NCBI RefSeq assembly: GCF_000513295.1
Contig: NC_023065.1
Span: 3,766,501 to 3,830,500 of the forward strand
DNA: 64,000 bases
Reading direction: 5' to 3'
DNA from: Magnetospirillum gryphiswaldense MSR-1 v2
GTDB taxonomy: Bacteria; Pseudomonadota; Alphaproteobacteria; Rhodospirillales; Magnetospirillaceae
A program made the translations under genes and the position numbers. Below are positions 46,280 through 55,613 of this stretch, in pieces (the first letter of the stretch is position 1; each line of letters starts with the position of its first letter). The notes under the pieces are model-generated. The model saw only the letters and a list, made by a program, of their open reading frames with translations, did no database searches and was not told where the DNA came from.

Positions 46280-48193
46280 TCAGCCGGGGTCCAGGCGGAA
46301 GCGGTTGACCAGGGTGTCCAGTTCCGCCGACAGCCGGGTCATGTCGCGGCTGACGTCGGAAATGCGGGTGATGGATTGGGCGGTGTGGCTGGAGGCGGTG
46401 ACGATCTCGCGCAGGGCCACCACCACCTGATTGCTGGCGGTGCGTTGCTGCTGGGTGGACAGCGAAATCTGTTGGGCGGCGCTGCTGGTGTGGTGCGCCG
46501 CCTCGACCAGTTCGTCCAGGCGGTCCGAGGTGTGGCCGGTGGCGGTCATGCCCGCGTCGATGCCGGCGGCGCCCTTTTCCGAGGTGATGACCAGCCGCGA
46601 GATGGAATCCTGGATCTGGCTGATCTTGGTTTCGATCTCGCCGGTGGAATCGGTGACGCTGTCGGCCAGACGGCGGATTTCGGCGGCGACGACACCGAAA
46701 CGGCGGCCGGCCTCGCCGGCGCTGGCCGCTTCCAGGGCGGCGTTGAAGGCGATCAGCTTGGTCTGGTCGGCCACCGCGTTGATGATTTCCATCACCTTGC
46801 TGATTTCCTTGGACCGTGTCCCCAGGTCCAGGATTTCCTTCAGCGAGTGCTGGTTGTCTTGCTGGATGTCGCCCATCTTGCCCAGCACCTGGGCCATGGC
46901 CTCGGTGCCCTTGCGGGAATTGTCATAGGTGGTGTTGGCGATATCGACCACCGACTTGGAATGTTCGGCGATCTGGGTCGACGACGCCGACAATTCCTCC
47001 ATGGTCGAGGTGATCTCGGCCACCGAGGCCGACATCTCCGACGAGGTGGCGGCCTGACCCTCGACCGCGCCGGCGATTTCCTGGGCGGCGGCGTGCACCG
47101 CCTGGGCGTGGGCGCGCACTTCCAGCGCCAGTTTGTGCAGTTGTTCGCGCATGTCCATGGCGGCGCGGGCCAGATCGCCCAATTCGTCCTGGCCATCGGC
47201 GGTGATCTGTACGGTCAGGTCACCCTTGGCCACGTGGCGCACCCCTTCCATCAGGGCGCCGATGCGCTGGGTCAGGCCGCGGGCGGTCAACAGCGCCAGC
47301 GCCAAGCCGGCGGCCAGGGCGACCAGCCCGACCAAAATCGAGGTGTTGCGCGCCCGCTGAAACGAAGTGAGGTAATGGCTGCGGTCCATGGCTACTTCGA
47401 TGACGCCGATGGCCTTGCCGGAATAATCCTGCATGGTGGCGGCATAGACCGCCTTGGGGGCGCCGTTCAGTTCCAGGTGGGCCAATTGGGCCTCGCCGGC
47501 AAAGGCCTTCATCAGCAGGTCCTTGGCCATCACCGGGTCCTTGCCCATGGTCGAGGCGAAGGTGCTGAGCTTGCCATCGGCCACCAGATGCAGGGCCACG
47601 TCCACACCCTGGCGGGTCTTGAACGAATCGAAGAAGCTCTGGCCGAAGGTCATGCCGAATTCCACCGAGCCCACCGGGCCGGAACGACCGAACACCGGCA
47701 CCACACCGCGAATCCCTAAGCCGGCGACGCCGCCTTCCAGGCCGCGGGTGGGTTTGCCGGTCTTGTTGGTGTTGACTACGGTGAAGCGGAACGACGACAG
47801 ATCGTCGCCGAACTTCTCGGGCTTGTGCAGACGCAGGAACGAGGTTGCCGGCGGTGTGTGGAACTGGAACTGCTCGATGCCGAAACCGCTGGCCATGGGC
47901 TTGAAAGTGGCCTGGAACAGGTTGGTCAGGGCGTTACGGTCGCCGTCGCTGAACTTGTCCTGGACCAGGGGCATGGCGGCGACGAATTGCGACAAGGCTT
48001 CCGCCGTACGGCTTTCCATGGCGATGGCTTGGGCGATGGCGCGGACATGGCCGTCAAGCTCGGACTTTTCCGCCTGGGCGACCACGTCGTCCAGATTGCC
48101 CAGGTTGACGGCGGTTAGGGCGGCCACAACCAGGGCAACGGAAATCCCCATGGCCAAGGTGATCTTGGCCCACAAACGTAGATTTTGCAGCAT
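46280..48193 (-). CDS. Methyl-accepting chemotaxis protein with periplasmic Cache-type sensor (WspA-like)
   Basis: A 637-residue receptor that heads the Wsp-like operon. TM1 is at about 12-32. The periplasmic part (about 35-275) contains FLRLHKPEKFGDDLS and RGVVPVFG, as in Cache domains that bind small ligands. TM2 is followed by HAMP and a signalling domain. The hairpin tip reads INAVADQTKLIAFNAALEAA, different from the classical motif in the CZB receptor of this window, so the two probably join separate arrays. ATG 48193 follows GGACAGG; 48214 is an alternative. Confidence 0.9.
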   Translation of the reverse strand: MLQNLRLWAKITLAMGISVALVVAALTAVNLGNLDDVVAQAEKSELDGHVRAIAQAIAMESRTAEALSQFVAAMPLVQDKFSDGDRNALTNLFQATFKPMASGFGIEQFQFHTPPATSFLRLHKPEKFGDDLSSFRFTVVNTNKTGKPTRGLEGGVAGLGIRGVVPVFGRSGPVGSVEFGMTFGQSFFDSFKTRQGVDVALHLVADGKLSTFASTMGKDPVMAKDLLMKAFAGEAQLAHLELNGAPKAVYAATMQDYSGKAIGVIEVAMDRSHYLTSFQRARNTSILVGLVALAAGLALALLTARGLTQRIGALMEGVRHVAKGDLTVQITADGQDELGDLARAAMDMREQLHKLALEVRAHAQAVHAAAQEIAGAVEGQAATSSEMSASVAEITSTMEELSASSTQIAEHSKSVVDIANTTYDNSRKGTEAMAQVLGKMGDIQQDNQHSLKEILDLGTRSKEISKVMEIINAVADQTKLIAFNAALEAASAGEAGRRFGVVAAEIRRLADSVTDSTGEIETKISQIQDSISRLVITSEKGAAGIDAGMTATGHTSDRLDELVEAAHHTSSAAQQISLSTQQQRTASNQVVVALREIVTASSHTAQSITRISDVSRDMTRLSAELDTLVNRFRLDPG

Positions 48194-49568
<1,375 letters not shown>

Positions 49569-49581
49569 TCGATCGGACCGA

Positions 49582-49613
49582 AGCGGCGGGACGAACAGTC
49601 CCGCCGCTTTTTT
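49582..49613 (+). terminator. Strong intrinsic terminator after the FecR-like gene
   Basis: A perfect 11-base stem (AGCGGCGGGAC/GTCCCGCCGCT) with a five-base loop and a following run of T is the textbook Rho-independent form. It lies 13 bases after the stop and 50 bases before the cyclase gene. The cyclase/CHAT part therefore needs read-through or a promoter within the 49 bases after the stem. Confidence 0.92.
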
Positions 49614-49662
49614 CGTTGAGTGTCCGCCGTTCTTTTCGTGAGTGGGCGTGGGGAGAGGGAAG

Positions 49663-51720
49663 ATGGGTTTTCTGGCCAGGCGCGATGTGCTGCTGACCGT
49701 GCTGCTGTTTCTGCTGGCCTTGCCGGCGCAGCATTTTGAATGGTTCGCCCTGTTGGAGGATCAGGCCAATTCGTTCCGCCACCAGATGCGCATCGCCTAT
49801 GGCGACCAGAAGGATTTAAGCATTTCCAAGGACGTGGTCCTGGTCAATGTGGACGAACCGTTCTTCAAGGCCTATGGCAGCTATCCCCTGCGCCGTACCG
49901 ATATCGGTGCCATCATCAGCAACATCAAGGAACTCGGCGCCAAAGTGGTGGCCGTCGACATGCTGATGGATTTCCCCAGCTCTTATAATGAAGACCCCAC
50001 CTTGGCGGCGGCGTTGAAGGATGCCGGCAACACCATCTTGGTGGCGCAAGGGCAGTTCGAGCACGGCAAGTTCGTCAAGCTCAACTATCCGACCAAGCTG
50101 TTGGACGAGGCCTCGGTCAGCGGCTATACGAACATCTCCTCCAATTCGGCCCTGCTGACCGTGCTGTCGCGGCTGAAGATTCACCCGGACATCACCAAGG
50201 AACGCCACGGCTGGCCCTTCGCCGTGCAGGCGGTCGCCATGTATCTGGGACAACAGCCCAAACTGGAAAACAACGTCCTGTCCTTCGGCGACCTGAAGGT
50301 GCCGCTGGATCACGGCAACCATCTTTATATCGACTTCCCGCCCCTGCCCAGCGGCACCCGTTTCCTCAGCCAGTCGGCGGGAATCAGCGCCCTTGAGTTT
50401 CTCGACATCTCGCAACTGGACGAGGCGGAAAAGGAAGAGCTGGGTTATTGGGTCAAGGACAAGATCGTGGTGGTCGGCGACACCTCGGAAGTGTCGCATG
50501 ATTGGTTCGATACCCCGGTCGGTATGGTCTATGGGGTGGAAATCATCGCTGACACCATCAGCTCGATCCTCAAGGGGGCGCCGCTGCGCGCCGCCGGCAC
50601 GCCGTTGGCCGCCGCCGTCACCTCGGTGTTGATGATGCTGATGATCCTGCTGGCGGTCGCCTTCAGCCGTCCGGTGTTTCGCGCCGTCGGCGCCGTCATC
50701 ATCCTGGGCGGTTTCGTCGTCGCCGTCACCGCGGTCTATGTGCATGCCGGACTGGTGCTGCCGCTGTCCTATGCCCTGGCCGCCGGCATCCTGTCTTACG
50801 TCTTGATCGAGTATCGCGCCTATATGGTCGAGCGTAACCAGAAGAAGCAGATATCCAAGACCTTCGGCCAGTACATCCCGGCGGAACTGGTCAAGGAAAT
50901 GAACGAAAGCGGCCAGGAAGTCTCGGTCGGCGGCGAAAGCCGGGAAATGACCGTGCTGTTCTCGGACGTGCGCGGCTTCACCACCATCTCCGAAGGCCTG
51001 AGCCCGCAAGATCTGACCACCTTGATGAATGCCTTCCTGTCGCCCATGACCCGGGTGATCCAGGCCAATCGCGGCACCATCGACAAGTATATGGGCGACG
51101 CCATCATGGCCTTCTGGGGGGCGCCGCTTCGCGACGAGAACCACGCCGAACACGCGGTGCGCGCCGCCCTGGCCATGGGCAAGACCATGGACGAATTGTC
51201 GGAAAGTTTCATCGCCCGGGGCTGGAAGCCGTTGAAGATCGGTGTCGGCCTCAATACCGGGGTGATGAGCGTCGGCAACATGGGATCCGACTTCCGGCTG
51301 GCCTATACGGTGATGGGTGATGCCGTCAATCTGGGCTCGCGCCTGGAAAGCCTGACCAAGCAATACGGCATCTTCACCCAGATCAGCGAATACACCCTGG
51401 CCCAGGTGCCCGGCCTGATCGCCCGCGAGGTCGATCTGGTCAAGGTCAAGGGCAAGGACCAGCCGGTGCGCACCTTCGAGCCCCTGGGCTTCGACGGCGA
51501 TGTGGATCAGCAGACGCTGGATATCCTGGCCCGCTATACGGCGGCCCTGGCGCTTTATCGCGCTGCCCGCTTTAGTGAGGCCAAGGCAGAGTTTCAGGCC
51601 TTGTCCGAACTCGAACCCAACCGCATGCTTTATAAAATCTATCTCGACCGTATCGCCCATTATGAAGCCGAGCCGCCGCCCGCCGATTGGGATGGCTCTT
51701 ATACCGCCAAGGAAAAGTAA
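49663..51720 (+). CDS. CHASE2-domain class III adenylate/guanylate cyclase
   Basis: A 685-residue membrane cyclase. An N-terminal TM precedes a periplasmic CHASE2 sensor (about 50-310; VLVNVDEPFFKAYGSYPLRR, VAVDMLMDFP). Three TM helices (about 320-395) lead to a cytoplasmic cyclase domain. Both metal aspartates are present (D435 in VLFSDVRGFT, D479 in KYMGDAIMAF), as is the NLGSRLE arginine. Lys475 before the second aspartate favours ATP as substrate. GGGAGAGGGAAG precedes the ATG. The CHAT gene follows after 22 bases. Confidence 0.9.
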   Translation: MGFLARRDVLLTVLLFLLALPAQHFEWFALLEDQANSFRHQMRIAYGDQKDLSISKDVVLVNVDEPFFKAYGSYPLRRTDIGAIISNIKELGAKVVAVDMLMDFPSSYNEDPTLAAALKDAGNTILVAQGQFEHGKFVKLNYPTKLLDEASVSGYTNISSNSALLTVLSRLKIHPDITKERHGWPFAVQAVAMYLGQQPKLENNVLSFGDLKVPLDHGNHLYIDFPPLPSGTRFLSQSAGISALEFLDISQLDEAEKEELGYWVKDKIVVVGDTSEVSHDWFDTPVGMVYGVEIIADTISSILKGAPLRAAGTPLAAAVTSVLMMLMILLAVAFSRPVFRAVGAVIILGGFVVAVTAVYVHAGLVLPLSYALAAGILSYVLIEYRAYMVERNQKKQISKTFGQYIPAELVKEMNESGQEVSVGGESREMTVLFSDVRGFTTISEGLSPQDLTTLMNAFLSPMTRVIQANRGTIDKYMGDAIMAFWGAPLRDENHAEHAVRAALAMGKTMDELSESFIARGWKPLKIGVGLNTGVMSVGNMGSDFRLAYTVMGDAVNLGSRLESLTKQYGIFTQISEYTLAQVPGLIAREVDLVKVKGKDQPVRTFEPLGFDGDVDQQTLDILARYTAALALYRAARFSEAKAEFQALSELEPNRMLYKIYLDRIAHYEAEPPPADWDGSYTAKEK

Positions 51721-51742
51721 GGCACACCCTAGGAGCATCAGA

Positions 51743-54700
51743 ATGAAGGCTCTGTACCATTCCGCCGCTTTGGCCGCCGCCTTGTTGCTGGTGGCGCCGA
51801 GCATGGCCGTCGCCGCCGAACCGGCTGCCGTCCCCGCTGCCGTCAAGGTTTCGGCCCAGGCTAAGTCGCAGGCCGACAAGTTGGTCGTCCAGGCCAAGAA
51901 AGCCCTGGCCGCCGGCAATGCCGAACAGGCCTATGCCGATTATCTCAAGGCGCACCAATTGGTGCCGTCGGACCGTAACCACGTCCACAACGCCGCCTCG
52001 CTGGCCATGGCGTTGGGCAAGACCGATCAGGCGTTGCCTTTGTTCAAGGCCGCCCTGCCCCTGGCCATCGCCGCCAAGGCGACGGATGACGCAATCCTTT
52101 ACGCCGGTGAGATCACCAAGCTGGTGGACGTGCCGCCGGCCTGGGTGGCGCAGAAAACCCAGGCCGCCTCTGGCGTCAGTGACGACAAGGCCCGCATCGT
52201 CGCCATGTGGCAGCGCACCCGGCAGGCGGCCAGCACGGCTGCCGGCGGTGGCGATCTGGCCACTGCCGAAAGCCGCGCCCGTCAGGCGCTGGGCATCGCC
52301 CGCGACAATCTGGGCGAGGGCCATATGGCCACGCTGGCCAGCGGTGGCGATCTGGGCCGGGTGCTGGGTATGGCCGGCAAGGCGGAAGAAGCGGAAGCCG
52401 TGCTGCGCCAGACCATCGATGCGGCTGGCAAGACCTTGGGCGCCGGCCACCCGGAAGCCCTGGCGCTGAACACGGCCTTGGCCAATCATTTCGCCGCCCT
52501 GGCCCAATACGACAAAGCGGCGGAAATCGCCCAACTCAGTGCCGACGCGGCGGTCAAGGATTTCGGCCCCGCTCATCCGCAGGCGCTGGCCGCCCGGCTG
52601 GCGGTGGTGACGCCGCTGCTCAACGGCGGTCGTTATGCCGATGCCGACAAGATCACCCAGGACGTGTGCGGCCAGTTGAAGGGCCTGTTCACCGACTTCC
52701 ACCCGACCACCGCCAAGTGTCTGTCATTGCAGGCGGCCGTGTCGCGCGGTGCCGGCAATCTGGCCGAAGCCGCCGCCGCCGCCACCCAGGCGGTGCTGGT
52801 CCTGCGGGTGACCAACCCGCCGGGCGAGGCAGCCAATCTGGATGCGCGGCTGGAAGCGGCCCGCATCGCCTTGAAGCGCGGCGACGCCCCCCAGGCCCGC
52901 GCTTTGCTGGAGGGCGTGGTGGCCGAGGCCGGCGCCGCCGGCGACACCACCCGCACCATCGCCGGCAAGAGCGATCTGGCCGACGTGCTGGTGGCCATCG
53001 GTGAATATGCCGGGGCGGAAACCACCATCGGCGAGGTGATCGCCTTCAACACCAAGGCCTATGGTCCCGATCATCCGGCCACGGTGTCGGCGCTGTCTTC
53101 GCTGGGCAGCATCCAGCGCCAGCAAGGGAACTTGCGCGAGGCCGAGGCCACCTTCAAGGATGCGCATGAGCGCTTCTTGAAGGTCTTGGGCGCCGATCAT
53201 CAATTCACCATCATCGCCGCCAACAATCTGGGCGAAATCCTGGAAAAGGCCGGTCTGTTCGACCGGGCCGAGCCTTATTTGCGCGATGCGCTGCAAGCCT
53301 CGCGCAAGCTTTACGGTGACGATCATGTCAACACCGTCATCGGCATGAACAATCTGGCCCTGCTGCATGAAAGCCAGGGCGAGTTCGACAAGGCCGAGGC
53401 GCTTTATAAATCGGCTCTGGCCGTGCACACCCGCCGTCTGGGCGGCAAGCACCCCAACACGGTGGCCTTCGCCAACAATCTGGCGTACTTGCATATGCTG
53501 CAAGGCAGTTACGAGCAGGCGGCGACGGAATTCGCGGGCGTGGTGGCGGAATGGACCCAGTTGAACGGGGCCAACCATATCGACACCCTGAAGGCAACCA
53601 ACAATCTGGGCCGCGCCTTGATGGGCCAGGGTAAACTGGCCGAGGCCGAGCCGATCCTGACCAAGACCCTGGCGGCGCGCCGTCAGAGTCTGGGCGACAA
53701 GCATCTGGACACCTTGCGCTCGATGCATGACATGGGGGTGCTGTTGCGCAAGCAGGGCCGCGCCGATGCGTCGCGCACGCTGCTGGAACAGACCCTGGCC
53801 GCCGATGACGCGGTGTTGGGCAAGGTCCATCCCTATACCTTCGAGACGCTGAACTCGCTGGCCGGGGTTCTGGAAGACAAGGGCGATTTCGCCGCCGCCT
53901 TGAAGATCCGGCGCGAAACCTTCGTTCGCCGCAACGACTTCCTCAACACCATGCTTTATGTCACCGGCGAGAACGCGCGCGAGGGCTATATCCGCCTGCA
54001 CAACCCGGAACTGGCCGCCTATATGGACCTGCTGGTTCGTCACGGCGGCGCCGATGCCGGGCGTGCCCTGATCGAGATCAGCCTGTACCGCAAGGGACTG
54101 CTGTTGAAGGTGGCGTCGGAAATCCAGCAGGCCAACCGCCTGTCCGGCAACCCGGAACTGGCCAAACTGACCAATGAGTTGGAAGCCACCCGCAAGAAGC
54201 TGGGGGCGCTGACCCTGTCCGGCCCGGTGCCGGAAACCGGCGAACGTCACGCCGAAATCCTGGTCAATCTGCGCGACCGCATCGACATCCTGCAAGGCCA
54301 GTTGGGCCGTGCCAGTGCGCGGTTCCTGCAAACCACCGACAAGATCAGCGTCGACCAACTGGTCGCCGCCTTGGCCGACAAGGCGGTGTTGGTGGATTAT
54401 CTGCTGTACGGGGTCGAGGGCCAGCAAAAGCTGGTGGCGGCGACCTTGACGAAAAAGGACGGCAAGGCGGTGTTCGGCATGGTGCCCTATGCCGATGCCA
54501 AGAAGGTCGCCGATTCGGTGCTGAAGTACCGCAAGGACATCCAGGATGAAGAACTGGATTTCGACGAATTGCTGGAAAGCGGCCAGGATTCCTATGACCT
54601 GATCTGGAAGCCCATCGCCAAGACCATCGGTCAGGCGCCGGTGGCCTATATCATTCCCGATGGCGTCTTGAACATCATGCCCTTCGCCGCCTTGGTGGAA

Positions 54701-55609
54701 AGCGACGGCAAATATCTGATCGAAGGGCTGGACCTGCACATCTTCACCTCGTCGCGCAATCTGTTGCCGTCACGGCTGAAGGCGGCCAAGGGCGGCTATA
54801 TGATCAATGCCGGCCCCGATTACGAAACCGACGCTGTCACCGGCAAGGAAAAGCTGGACAGCGTGCGCGGCAAAAGCCGGGCCGCCGGCCTGTCGGACGG
54901 TCTGCGCGGCATGTCGTCGGGCATGCGCGGCCTGCGTTTCGACCCGCTGCCCGGCGCCGAGCGCGAAGGCCAGATCATCCGCACCACGGTGGATCAGCAG
55001 GGGAAAAAGAGCACCATCTTCAGCAAGGGCAGCGCCCAGGAATCGGTGCTGCGGCAGATGACCGAAGCGCCCGAGGTGCTGCACATCGCCACCCACGGCT
55101 TCTTCTTGAAAGCCGATGACACCTTGCGTAAGCGCTTGCTGAAATTGCAGCGTGGCGGCGATATCCAGATCCCGCCGCCGGGCGACAATCCGTTGCTGCG
55201 GGCGGGCTTGGCCTTTGCCGGCATCAATGCCAATGCCCCGGTCTTGGGTGAGATCGACACCGACAATGACGGCGTGCTGACGGCGCTGGAAGTGCTGGAC
55301 CTCAATCTGGCCGGCACCCGGTTGGCCATTCTGTCGGCCTGCGAAACCGGCTTGGGTGAAATCCACGAGGGCGAGGGCGTCTATGGTCTCAGGCGCGCCT
55401 TCCAGGAAGCCGGGGTGTCGTCGGTGGTGTCGTCGTTGTGGGAAGTCAGCGACGCCGGCACCCAGGCGCTGATGAGCGCGCTTTACTCGCGCCTGATGAA
55501 GGGGCAACCACCGCATCAGGCCCTGCGCGACGCTCAGCTTGAAATGCTGCGCATCGGTCAGTGGAGTTCGCCTTACATCTGGTCGGCGTTCTTCATGGTG
55601 GACGGCTGA
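51743..55609 (+). CDS. Secreted TPR-CHAT (caspase-like) protein
   Basis: A 1288-residue protein with a signal peptide (MKALYHSAALAAALLLVAPS..AVAA). TPR repeats run from about 40 to 730; those from about 430 have the kinesin-light-chain style with NNLG/NNLA repeats. A helical region and the C-terminal CHAT domain (about 960-1288) follow. The caspase-type dyad is intact: His1118 in HIATHGFF and Cys1200 in LSACETGLGE. An AGGAG site precedes the ATG. CHAT peptidases are mostly cytoplasmic effectors, so export is unusual. A longer frame overlaps the cyclase and is not used. Confidence 0.88.
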   Translation: MKALYHSAALAAALLLVAPSMAVAAEPAAVPAAVKVSAQAKSQADKLVVQAKKALAAGNAEQAYADYLKAHQLVPSDRNHVHNAASLAMALGKTDQALPLFKAALPLAIAAKATDDAILYAGEITKLVDVPPAWVAQKTQAASGVSDDKARIVAMWQRTRQAASTAAGGGDLATAESRARQALGIARDNLGEGHMATLASGGDLGRVLGMAGKAEEAEAVLRQTIDAAGKTLGAGHPEALALNTALANHFAALAQYDKAAEIAQLSADAAVKDFGPAHPQALAARLAVVTPLLNGGRYADADKITQDVCGQLKGLFTDFHPTTAKCLSLQAAVSRGAGNLAEAAAAATQAVLVLRVTNPPGEAANLDARLEAARIALKRGDAPQARALLEGVVAEAGAAGDTTRTIAGKSDLADVLVAIGEYAGAETTIGEVIAFNTKAYGPDHPATVSALSSLGSIQRQQGNLREAEATFKDAHERFLKVLGADHQFTIIAANNLGEILEKAGLFDRAEPYLRDALQASRKLYGDDHVNTVIGMNNLALLHESQGEFDKAEALYKSALAVHTRRLGGKHPNTVAFANNLAYLHMLQGSYEQAATEFAGVVAEWTQLNGANHIDTLKATNNLGRALMGQGKLAEAEPILTKTLAARRQSLGDKHLDTLRSMHDMGVLLRKQGRADASRTLLEQTLAADDAVLGKVHPYTFETLNSLAGVLEDKGDFAAALKIRRETFVRRNDFLNTMLYVTGENAREGYIRLHNPELAAYMDLLVRHGGADAGRALIEISLYRKGLLLKVASEIQQANRLSGNPELAKLTNELEATRKKLGALTLSGPVPETGERHAEILVNLRDRIDILQGQLGRASARFLQTTDKISVDQLVAALADKAVLVDYLLYGVEGQQKLVAATLTKKDGKAVFGMVPYADAKKVADSVLKYRKDIQDEELDFDELLESGQDSYDLIWKPIAKTIGQAPVAYIIPDGVLNIMPFAALVESDGKYLIEGLDLHIFTSSRNLLPSRLKAAKGGYMINAGPDYETDAVTGKEKLDSVRGKSRAAGLSDGLRGMSSGMRGLRFDPLPGAEREGQIIRTTVDQQGKKSTIFSKGSAQESVLRQMTEAPEVLHIATHGFFLKADDTLRKRLLKLQRGGDIQIPPPGDNPLLRAGLAFAGINANAPVLGEIDTDNDGVLTALEVLDLNLAGTRLAILSACETGLGEIHEGEGVYGLRRAFQEAGVSSVVSSLWEVSDAGTQALMSALYSRLMKGQPPHQALRDAQLEMLRIGQWSSPYIWSAFFMVDG

Positions 55610-55613
55610 ACCC

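Noticed and set aside
49816-51918. 700-codon minus-strand open frame opposite the cyclase gene
   Set aside because: Shadow of the CHASE2 cyclase frame; no motifs and His/Gln/Asp-rich composition.
52724-54739. 671-codon minus-strand open frame inside the CHAT gene
   Set aside because: It is fully covered by the TPR-CHAT reading frame, which has clear repeats and catalytic motifs; the antisense product matches nothing.
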